NCBI RefSeq assembly: GCF_002754195.1
Contig: NZ_PEEU01000001.1
Location: 2,480,001 to 2,544,000, forward strand
Length of the DNA: 64,000 nucleotides
Direction of reading: 5' to 3'
Source: Flavobacterium sp. 9
GTDB taxonomy: Bacteria; Bacteroidota; Bacteroidia; Flavobacteriales; Flavobacteriaceae
Each line of letters begins with the position of its first letter. Position 1 is the stretch's first letter. Below the pieces are notes generated by a model. It searched no databases, was not told the origin of the DNA, and was given only the letters and a program-made list of their open reading frames with translations. The translations under genes were made by a program, and so were the position numbers. Positions 26,101 to 32,267 of this stretch are shown here, in pieces.

Positions 26101-26595
26101 CATTTATATCAAAAAAGCTGGTTGTTTAATTTCTTTACCAAAACGATTAAAACCAATTTGGTTTCTGAAGATTTTGTCGAAAAGAATTACGATTTAAAAG
26201 GCTATCAAGTAGCGCCAAAAGTGAGTTATTTATTTTCGAAAAACACGAGTTTAGATTTCTTCTATGAATTTCAAAATAAAGAAAACAAAATAGGGAATTT
26301 TGAAACACTTGTTCAAAACAGACTCGGAACTTCTTTTTCTTTTGCCGGCGAAAAGAAGATAACGCTGAATGGCGAGTTTTCTTTTTATCAAAATAAATTC
26401 ACCGGAAATGAATTTTCATCTGTAGGATTTCAGATGTTGGAAGGACTTCAGGAAGGGCAAAATTTAGTATGGAAGCTTCTATTACAGAAGAACATAACAC
26501 AATTTCTGGATGTTAACTTGAACTATCAGGGACGAAAAAGTGAGACGGGATCGACGGTTCATACAGGAAACATTCAGTTGCGTGCATATTTTTAA
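23170..26595 (+). CDS. Large outer-membrane beta-barrel protein, function unknown
   Basis: A 1141-aa exported protein. Signal peptide 1-19 (ends SGLQA), N-terminal beta domain to about residue 130, then a long series of amphipathic strands and a terminal Phe (RAYF), the usual mark of an outer-membrane barrel. The segment VNGVLLKRGENNDYVIDY followed by NAGEITFT, and an EF-hand-like DYNADGVQQLEEFE loop, are patterns I associate with SprA-like and related giant Bacteroidota barrels. It has no TonB plug or TonB box that I can see. A role in export, gliding or polymer handling is possible. It is the first gene of its own unit, followed 63 bp later by the Ala/Lys-rich secreted protein. Confidence 0.85.
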   Translation: MLKKLLFLTLLIWFSGLQAQETESSYKTKKVIATRDTIYLEEFSINSSYFQILNTKNEVLDSTFYKINFQKGTLLFNEKLASDTLIVNYLKYPDFITKEYSLYKSNQIVTNDIGSEKLYKIDNKSTKKVTPFDGLNTSGSITRGVTVGNNQNTVLNSYLDLQITGKISDKVSLRASLQDNNIPLQDGGYSQKLDQFDNIFMELFSDDWNIRAGDVFLENRKTQFLSFNKKVQGISASFDFDTDKSKTNIFASIAFAKGQYAKSTFTGQEGNQGPYKLKGQNGELYVLVISGSERVYVNGVLLKRGENNDYVIDYNAGEITFTSLFTITSEMRINIEYQYSDRNYNRIVTYAGATHENKNWSFGGYLYSENDMKNQPLQQNLSTEQVQILSQAGDDPNLMKAPSAYEDTYADNKILYKKILVNSVEAYEYSKDATSVLYNVKFSLVGNNAGNYIIQNNNSVERIYEYVAPVNGILQGNYEPVVQLVAPIKLQVATFLGKYNPDEKTSVDFEVAISNNDKNLFSNIDDSDNSGVALKTNIKKRLFTRNWTLDAFANYQFVQEDFRSVERLYNIEFSRDWNLNATLLGNQSLLATGLNFNLFAKQQTSNIGLFTYQFEKLDYSESYSGARHTTTALFKLKQWTIENQGSFLNSDATTSTSKFIRNQTRTKYHFGKNWVGASLQIEDNQQRDKVTNQFSALSQRFSEYGAFIGRGDSTKVFVEIGYLQRRNDSLQNGLLQHVNNSQTYFLKSKLIQNKKTDLAVYASYRNLDFTDSARKNEPSLNSRILYNDRFFNQLMQIGSTYETSSGTIAQQEFTYIEVPTGQGVYTWNDYNADGVQQLEEFEIAAFADQARYIRIFLPNQIYIKTNQNKFSQSIALNPLQWQNETGYKKVLSYFYNQTSFIMDRKVKSQGERLELNPFNSSEENILGLNSSFRNSLYYNRGKQKNSVTYTYLINKGKNLLSIGSQNVKNSSHQLQYTHLYQKSWLFNFFTKTIKTNLVSEDFVEKNYDLKGYQVAPKVSYLFSKNTSLDFFYEFQNKENKIGNFETLVQNRLGTSFSFAGEKKITLNGEFSFYQNKFTGNEFSSVGFQMLEGLQEGQNLVWKLLLQKNITQFLDVNLNYQGRKSETGSTVHTGNIQLRAYF

Positions 26596-26658
26596 CAGTT
26601 AACGAAAAACATTACAATAAATTGATTAATTTTAATTGAAATTTAAATTTTAAACCTT

Positions 26659-27264
26659 ATGAAAAAATTATTATTACTCTGTTTTCTAGTTGTTTTCTCT
26701 TCTAATTTCTATGCTCAGGAAACGGCTAAAACTACTAAGAGCAAAACGGAAGCTTCAGCTAAAAAAGCGAAGTCTGATGCTGCTAAAGCAAAAGCTGATG
26801 CAAAAAAAGAAGCCACAAAATCTAAAAAAGCAGCAGACGATGCTACTGCAGCATCGACAAAAGCAAAAAAAGAAACGGCTAAATCTAAAAAAGCTGCAAG
26901 CGACGCCGCTGCCGATGCTTCGGCGACAGCGAAAAAAGAAACTGCTAAAGCTAAAAAAGCAAGTGCTGATGCTACTGACGCTTCTGCGAAAGCAAAAAAA
27001 GCAACTTCAAAAGCTGAAAGCGCAAAATCTGATGCAACTAAAACAGCTGCAAAAGCAGACGCAGCAAGCAAAAAGGCAACAAAAGATGCAACTTCTGCTA
27101 AAACAAGCGCTTCTAAAACATTAAAAGAAACGAATGAAAAAGCTCCAAAAGTAGCTGATAAAGTTACTGGAGAATACAATGGAAAAAAAGTTTACACGGG
27201 ACCAAAAGGTGGTAGATACTACATTAACTCTAATGGAAACAAAACTTATATTCAAGACAAATAA
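26659..27264 (+). CDS. Secreted Ala/Lys-rich protein with PBCV-type basic adaptor C-terminus
   Basis: A 201-aa protein in three parts: signal peptide 1-20 (ends SSNFYAQ); a 130-residue low-complexity helical region made almost only of Ala, Lys, Ser, Thr, Asp and Glu in irregular KKA/AKS repeats, likely a charged coiled rod; and a 30-residue C-terminus with YTGPKGGRYYINSNGNKTY, which matches the small basic adaptor domain (PBCV_basic_adap) known from chlorella virus proteins. The real frame is supported by the signal peptide and the folded C-terminus. The function is unknown; it may bind DNA, polyanions or cell wall. Confidence 0.85.
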   Translation: MKKLLLLCFLVVFSSNFYAQETAKTTKSKTEASAKKAKSDAAKAKADAKKEATKSKKAADDATAASTKAKKETAKSKKAASDAAADASATAKKETAKAKKASADATDASAKAKKATSKAESAKSDATKTAAKADAASKKATKDATSAKTSASKTLKETNEKAPKVADKVTGEYNGKKVYTGPKGGRYYINSNGNKTYIQDK

Positions 27265-27286
27265 TAATTTCATACCAATATATGAG

Positions 27287-27317
27287 AAGGAACTATAGTA
27301 TATAGTTCCTTTTTTTA
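27287..27317 (+). terminator. Terminator after the Ala/Lys-rich gene
   Basis: An 11-bp perfect stem AAGGAACTATA / TATAGTTCCTT with a 3-nt loop and a T8 tail. Confidence 0.85.
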
Positions 27318-27511
27318 TGCACAAAACCTTCCTGACGACAAATTAGTCGTTAACATACAAATAACCTTACGTCAGAAATTGGACTATTTTTAAACTTTTT
27401 TGTCCGAAAACGCCTTTTAAACCTGAATATAGAGTTTAATAATTTAGTAATACGCCTGAAATATCATAGAAAACATATTTCTTTATCTTCGTTTTTAAAA
27501 AGCGTTAAACT

Positions 27512-28588
27512 ATGAGCATTGACTATTCTGCGAACAAAACAATTTTAGTTGCTCCACTAAACTGGGGATTAGGCCATGCCGCAAGATGCATCCCAATTAT
27601 AAAAGCGCTTCAAGAAAACAATTATATTCCAATAATCGCTTCTGATGGAGTTGCACTGGCGCTGTTACGCAAAGAATTTCCTTATGTACAGACGCTGGAA
27701 TTGCCTTCTTATCATATTGAATATGCAAAGAATGGTAAAAATTTTAAGTGGAAACTGATTAAGAATTTACCTAAAATGATTGTCGCTATTCTTGATGAGA
27801 AAAAAATGGTAAACGGCTGGATAAAAAAACATGGAATTGATGGTATTATTTCGGACAATAGATTAGGGGTTTTTAGCAAAAAAGTGCCTTCTGTATTTAT
27901 GACGCATCAGTTGAATGTTATGACAGGAAATACAACTTGGTTTACGAGTAAATGTCATCAACATGTTATAAAAAAATATGCTGAATGCTGGGTTCCGGAT
28001 ACTAATGAGAAAGTGAATTTGACGGGCGATCTTGGTCATCTTAAAACAAATGATCTTAACTTAAAGTATATTGGTCCGTTGAGCAGAATGCGCAAAAAAG
28101 ATATTCCGAAAACTTATGATTTGATGATCATTTTGTCAGGACCGGAACCGCAACGAACTTTTCTGGATGAAAAGCTACAGAAAGAAATTGTTAACTATAA
28201 AGGTAAAGTTGTATTTGTACAAGGTATTGTGGAGAAAACACAAAACAAATGGCAAAACGGAAATGTTACTTATTACAATTTCATGAATTCTAAGCAATTG
28301 GAACAAACATTCAACGAAAGTGAGTTTGTTTTATGTCGTTCAGGTTATACAACAGTAATGGATTTGGCAAAATTGGGTATGAAGGCTTTTTTTATTCCTA
28401 CTCCGGGACAATATGAACAAGAATATTTGGCGATAAAACTTCAGGAAGAGAATTTGGTACCTTATGCAATGCAAGACGACTTTACCATTGAAGATCTTTC
28501 AAAAGTAAAGTCGTTTAAAGGTTTAACTCAATTCAATGAAGATATTGACTGGGATAATTTATTTTCTATATTCGAGGACAAAAATTAG
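27512..28588 (+). CDS. MurG-like glycosyltransferase
   Basis: A 358-aa GT-B glycosyltransferase related to GT28. The N-terminal half has VAPLNWGLGHAARCIPII, the glycine-rich donor/acceptor loop, and the C-terminal half has LCRSGYTTVMDLAKLG and IPTPGQYEQEYLA, like MurG. It lacks membrane segments. The acceptor is unknown; a lipid or envelope glycan is likely. It converges with the porin gene and overlaps its end by 4 bp. Confidence 0.85.
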   Translation: MSIDYSANKTILVAPLNWGLGHAARCIPIIKALQENNYIPIIASDGVALALLRKEFPYVQTLELPSYHIEYAKNGKNFKWKLIKNLPKMIVAILDEKKMVNGWIKKHGIDGIISDNRLGVFSKKVPSVFMTHQLNVMTGNTTWFTSKCHQHVIKKYAECWVPDTNEKVNLTGDLGHLKTNDLNLKYIGPLSRMRKKDIPKTYDLMIILSGPEPQRTFLDEKLQKEIVNYKGKVVFVQGIVEKTQNKWQNGNVTYYNFMNSKQLEQTFNESEFVLCRSGYTTVMDLAKLGMKAFFIPTPGQYEQEYLAIKLQEENLVPYAMQDDFTIEDLSKVKSFKGLTQFNEDIDWDNLFSIFEDKN

Positions 28589-29880
28589 AAATTAAACTGA
28601 ACCTGAAGTCTCAATAAATTTCCTTGTTGTCTGTTGATTGGCAATGCACTGTCTTCGAAAGTACGGTCAGCAATTACATATTCGGCTGTAAGTTCGAAGG
28701 CTTTGATTGGTTGCCATTCTATACCAACTTCATAATCTCTAACAACATAACTACGGGCATCTTTCTCATATTTTTTCCCTCCGTCATAATATTGAAACTT
28801 TGCAAAAGGATATATATGTTGTTTTTTAAAATCTAATTTGTAATTCAACAATACATAACCTCCATCTAAATCTGTTTCATCAACGGTATTTGTAAGTGTA
28901 TTATAACGTGGTCCTCTTCCAATATTATATTCTGTTTGGATTCCAAATGGTCTTGGATACAAAACAAATGTTGCTCCAACTCTTTGGTCTTTTACATATT
29001 GTGGGTCATTTACTTTTACTCCTGGTGAAATTTCTCCGGTAAAAGCCCATTTTCCTGTATAAGCCTGAATTCCCGGTTCAATAATCTGACTTCCTATTAC
29101 GAATGGATATGTTACTCTGGCAACGACATTCAGATCTCTGTTTCCGTCCAGTTTATTGGCAATTTGCCCGTTGTAAACACCAAAAGCAAAAACACCATAA
29201 TCCCCCGAACCTTTGAAACCATCTTTCACCAACATTTCAAAACGTTTTCTAATTTCGGCTGGTGCCCAATAAAAGAAAATTCCTAAATCACGTTCATTTA
29301 AGATGGCGCTATTCATTGCATCATTCCTGTCTAAAGCCAAACGTTGTGAACTGGATTGCATGTTTTCGAAACCATATGGAATTTTACTTTGCCCAACACG
29401 AACGCGATATTCTTTCTTTTTATCAAATGAAAGATCAAAATACAAGTCTCGAATCTGAACGAAATTTTGGATTCCTGTAGCTGGTGAACTCGCAAAATCA
29501 GGTTGAAAATAGAAAAACACATTTGGATGTACCTGTCCTGAAAATACTAAACGAGCACGTCTGATAAAAAGTCCGTTGTTTGCTTTTGCATCCGGAGCGG
29601 TAGAAGTTGTCCCCCAGGATCTGTCACATTGCTCGCAAGACACTTTATCATTTGTAGAAAACAAACCATTGTATCTTATTTGTGCATAACCTCTTAACGA
29701 AATCCTGTCATACCAATGTTCTTCTACTCCACCACCAGACTTAGTCTCTGGAAGTTTTGCTTTATTAATAGAATCTAAAATACGCATTACTTCGTTTTTT
29801 ACATCCTGTTTATTCAAATCCTGTGCACTTACAGCGCAAGATATTAGCAATAAAACAACAACTAATTTTCTTTTTATCAT
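28585..29880 (-). CDS. Phosphate-selective porin O/P family outer-membrane protein
   Basis: A 431-aa OprP/OprO-type barrel. Signal peptide MIKRKLVVVLLLISCAVSAQ, a short helical stretch (NEVMRILDSINKAKL), then a barrel with SLRGYAQIRYNG, GLFIRRARLVFSG and VRVGQSKIPYGFENMQSS, all family marks, and terminal Phe (VQFNF). It likely lets phosphate or polyphosphate cross the outer membrane. A longer frame starts at 29913, but the signal peptide begins at the ATG at 29880. It sits next to phoR/phoB-like genes, and its promoter bears four 11-bp-spaced Pho-box-like hexamers. Confidence 0.9.
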   Translation of the reverse strand: MIKRKLVVVLLLISCAVSAQDLNKQDVKNEVMRILDSINKAKLPETKSGGGVEEHWYDRISLRGYAQIRYNGLFSTNDKVSCEQCDRSWGTTSTAPDAKANNGLFIRRARLVFSGQVHPNVFFYFQPDFASSPATGIQNFVQIRDLYFDLSFDKKKEYRVRVGQSKIPYGFENMQSSSQRLALDRNDAMNSAILNERDLGIFFYWAPAEIRKRFEMLVKDGFKGSGDYGVFAFGVYNGQIANKLDGNRDLNVVARVTYPFVIGSQIIEPGIQAYTGKWAFTGEISPGVKVNDPQYVKDQRVGATFVLYPRPFGIQTEYNIGRGPRYNTLTNTVDETDLDGGYVLLNYKLDFKKQHIYPFAKFQYYDGGKKYEKDARSYVVRDYEVGIEWQPIKAFELTAEYVIADRTFEDSALPINRQQGNLLRLQVQFNF

Positions 29881-29910
29881 CTTTTCTCTAATTCCCTTAA
29901 TTTCAAGGTG

Positions 29911-30008
29911 CAAAGATGTGTCACCTATGTTAAGAAATCATTAACAAGATGTTACTATAATAAAAATTTATTGTTACGGATTCTCAGCCAATGTTTAACT
30001 AATGTTAA
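29911..30008 (-). promoter_or_regulatory. Pho-box-like array and promoter of the porin gene
   Basis: On the minus strand four hexamers lie exactly 11 bp apart: GTAACA (29950-29955), TTAATG (29939-29944), TTAACA (29928-29933) and GACACA (29917-29922), followed by CATCTTTG (29911-29918), one base off a TAnnTTTG -7 element. Further upstream another pair, TTAACA (30003-30008) and TAAACA (29992-29997), also lies 11 bp apart. The 11-bp tandem spacing is that of PhoB and PhoP boxes. Confidence 0.7.
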
Positions 30009-30049
30009 AACACCCTATTTTGCTGTACTCCGCAGAAAGTAGCTTACAA

Positions 30050-31129
30050 TTATTTAACTTCAGCTTTTATTGTTTTATTTGCTTTTTCAAGCGTAAAAGA
30101 GAATTCCGAACCTATTCCGAACTCACTTTCTACATAAACCTTCTCTTTATGAGCTTCGATAATATGTTTTACGATCGCTAATCCCAAACCGGAACCACCT
30201 TCAGAACGGGTTCCGCTTTTGTCAACTCTGTAAAAACGTTCAAAAAGTCTTGGAATGTTTTGTTTCTCAACTCCTTCTCCGTTATCACTAATTCTGATTA
30301 AGACTTTTTTCTTGGTTAGATTAACAACGCCAACTTCTGTCAGACCGCCGTCTTTTCCATATTTAATAGAGTTTACAATAAGGTTCTCCAGAACTTGTTG
30401 AATTCTGTCCTGATCTCCTCGAACAATTACGGATTGAACGTTCTTGCTTTCAAAAGCTAATTTGATTTTCTTTTTATCAGCTTTCATTTCTAATAAGTCG
30501 AAAACATTCTGAATAAGATCAACAATATTAAAATCAGTAAAATTCAAATCTAAATCTCCTGATTCTAACTTGGTTATCATATCCAAATCTTCTACTATAT
30601 AAATAAGACGCTCTACTCCTTTTTCGGCACGTTTTAAATATTTCTTTCTGATATTCTTGTCATCCATTGCGCCATCAAGCAATGTCGAAACATAACCCTG
30701 AACGGTAAACAAAGGTGTTTTAAGTTCGTGCGAAACGTTTCCTAAAAACTCTCTTCGGTATTGTTCCCGAATTTCAAGCATTTCGATTTCAAGTTTTTTA
30801 TCTGTCGCAAACTTCTTTACTTCACGCGAAAGCGTTTCCATATCTGTAGTTATAGGCTGATTGATAAGTGTTGTAGATTCTAATAAAGAAACCTCATCAT
30901 ATATTTTTTTTACTCTTCTGTAAATAAAGCGTTCTACACGATATTGCAAAACTAAAAACGCGAATATATAAATTGATATAATAAAAATTATTCCAAATGC
31001 AACCTGATGTTTCAGTTGATTTTTATAGAATAATGACATTAACATCAGTACAAATCCTGTTGCAAAAAGACTTATATATAATGCCGATTTGATAGCAAAT
31101 TTGTATGTTTTTTTAAAATTAATTTTCAT
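30050..31129 (-). CDS. phoR: PhoR-like sensor histidine kinase
   Basis: A 359-aa membrane kinase with two membrane helices (about 14-35 and 43-62) and almost no periplasmic loop, as in PhoR. The phosphorylated His134 lies in NVSHELKTPL; the ATPase domain has NLIVNSIKYGKD, DNGEGV and GGSGLGLAIVKHI. It follows the phoB-like gene on the same strand, but a 166-bp palindromic element sits between them. The name rests on architecture plus the porin neighbour; another envelope stimulus cannot be excluded. Confidence 0.8.
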   Translation of the reverse strand: MKINFKKTYKFAIKSALYISLFATGFVLMLMSLFYKNQLKHQVAFGIIFIISIYIFAFLVLQYRVERFIYRRVKKIYDEVSLLESTTLINQPITTDMETLSREVKKFATDKKLEIEMLEIREQYRREFLGNVSHELKTPLFTVQGYVSTLLDGAMDDKNIRKKYLKRAEKGVERLIYIVEDLDMITKLESGDLDLNFTDFNIVDLIQNVFDLLEMKADKKKIKLAFESKNVQSVIVRGDQDRIQQVLENLIVNSIKYGKDGGLTEVGVVNLTKKKVLIRISDNGEGVEKQNIPRLFERFYRVDKSGTRSEGGSGLGLAIVKHIIEAHKEKVYVESEFGIGSEFSFTLEKANKTIKAEVK

Positions 31130-31165
31130 TGAAATTATTGAATCATTAAGAGATTATTTTTCTTC

Positions 31166-31331
31166 ACCATATAAGTCATATAAGTTCATTGAAATAAAGC
31201 TTAACTGTGTGAATTACAAAAGAACTTAAAAAGTAAAATCTTTGTCAAAGTTTAGAACTTTGACAAAGATAAACTTTGATTACGAAAATATGCGCACTAC
31301 AAATTAAATGAACTTATATCACTTATATGGT
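31166..31331. repeat. Nested palindromic element between phoB- and phoR-like genes
   Basis: Outer arms 31166-31190 and 31307-31331 (ACCATATAAG... and ...CTTATATGGT) match over 25 bp with one mismatch. Inside lies a perfect 15-bp palindrome, 31238-31252 and 31256-31270 (ATCTTTGTCAAAGTT). The inner hairpin recurs alone at 45440-45472, and the outer arm recurs at 14989-15171. It lies inside a two-component operon and may pause, stabilise or cleave the message. Confidence 0.8.
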
Positions 31332-31350
31332 TCACAATTTTACGGAATGA

Positions 31351-32034
31351 TTATACTTCAAATTTATAACCAACTCCTTTGATGGTTTTAAAAAGATCTT
31401 CTCCTATTTTTTCACGTAGTTTTCGAATATGAACATCTATTGTTCTTCCTCCAACTACAACTTCATTACCCCAAACTTTATCCAGAATTTCGTCTCTCTT
31501 GAAAACTTTCCCTGGTTTTGAAGCTAATAGATAAAATAATTCAAATTCTTTTCTTGGTAAAGCAATTTCTACATTGCCTTTTATGATCTTATATTCTTCT
31601 CGATTAATCTCGATTCCGCCAACGTTTAAGGTGTCGCTGACTACTTCTTGTTCTTTTAACCTTCTTAACAAAGCCTTTACTTTGCTGACCAATAATTTTG
31701 GTTTTATTGGTTTAGTGATATAGTCATCTGCACCTGCATCAAAACCAGCAACTTGTGAGTAATCTTCGCTTCTCGCTGTTAGGAATGTTATGATAACATT
31801 ATTTAATTCAGGAATTTTTCTAATGTGTTCGCAAGCTTCCATTCCGTCCATTTCAGCCATCATTACGTCCATAATAATCAAGTCCGGTAATTCTTTCTGA
31901 GCCTTTGCTATAGCTTCTTTTCCGTTTGAAGCTGTTACAATCTGGTAGCCTTCCTGAGCAAGGTTATAGCCAACGATTTCTAAGATATCTGGTTCATCGT
32001 CAACTAATAAAATCTTGGTTTGTGTTTTTTTCAT
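31351..32034 (-). CDS. phoB: PhoB-like OmpR-family response regulator
   Basis: A 227-aa regulator. The receiver domain has the acidic pair VDDE (11-14), phospho-acceptor Asp56 in IIMDVMMAEMDG and Lys in TKPIKPK. The C-terminal winged helix has FELFYLLASKPGKVFKRDEIL and RTIDVHIRKLREKIG. The start is set at ATG 32034 (MKKTQTKILLVDDE); the longer frame begins at a TTG with no family support. The divergent gene is a TonB receptor whose promoter carries a phased hexamer array. Confidence 0.85.
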   Translation of the reverse strand: MKKTQTKILLVDDEPDILEIVGYNLAQEGYQIVTASNGKEAIAKAQKELPDLIIMDVMMAEMDGMEACEHIRKIPELNNVIITFLTARSEDYSQVAGFDAGADDYITKPIKPKLLVSKVKALLRRLKEQEVVSDTLNVGGIEINREEYKIIKGNVEIALPRKEFELFYLLASKPGKVFKRDEILDKVWGNEVVVGGRTIDVHIRKLREKIGEDLFKTIKGVGYKFEV

Positions 32035-32160
32035 AAATAGCAAAAATTGAGATTCTTACATCAAATTTTCTTTATTATACATTCGATGATTTTCATTTGA
32101 GATGGTAAATATACTAATAAAACAACGGTCAAAAATTGCAGTTAACCGTAATTTAATTTG

Positions 32161-32238
32161 GTAACAATTTGATAATCTACAAGACACGAAAACATAACGA
32201 GTACCTAACATGAACTTTACACAGCGTTTCTTTCTTTG
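32161..32238 (+). promoter_or_regulatory. Pho-box-like array and promoter of the TonB receptor gene
   Basis: Six hexamers exactly 11 bp apart: GTAACA (32161), ATAATC (32172), GACACG (32183), ATAACG (32194), CTAACA (32205), TTTACA (32216-32221). Then 13 bp and TTTG (32235-32238, within TTTCTTTG, one base off a -7 element). The 13-bp gap from hexamer to TTTG equals that in the porin promoter (from TTAACA). Confidence 0.65.
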
Positions 32239-32267
32239 CACAAAAATAAATTAAACACAACACTGAA

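Noticed and set aside
26690..27179. Long open frames on both strands over the Ala/Lys-rich gene (Lys/Leu/Gln-rich on plus, Ala/Phe/Ser-rich on minus)
   Set aside because: They are by-products of the biased AAA/GCT codon composition. Only the frame 26659-27264 has a signal peptide, a folded C-terminus and a terminator behind it.
32035..32043. Three-codon extension of the PhoB-like regulator
   Set aside because: It begins at TTG and adds nothing; the ATG at 32034 leads straight into the receiver fold.
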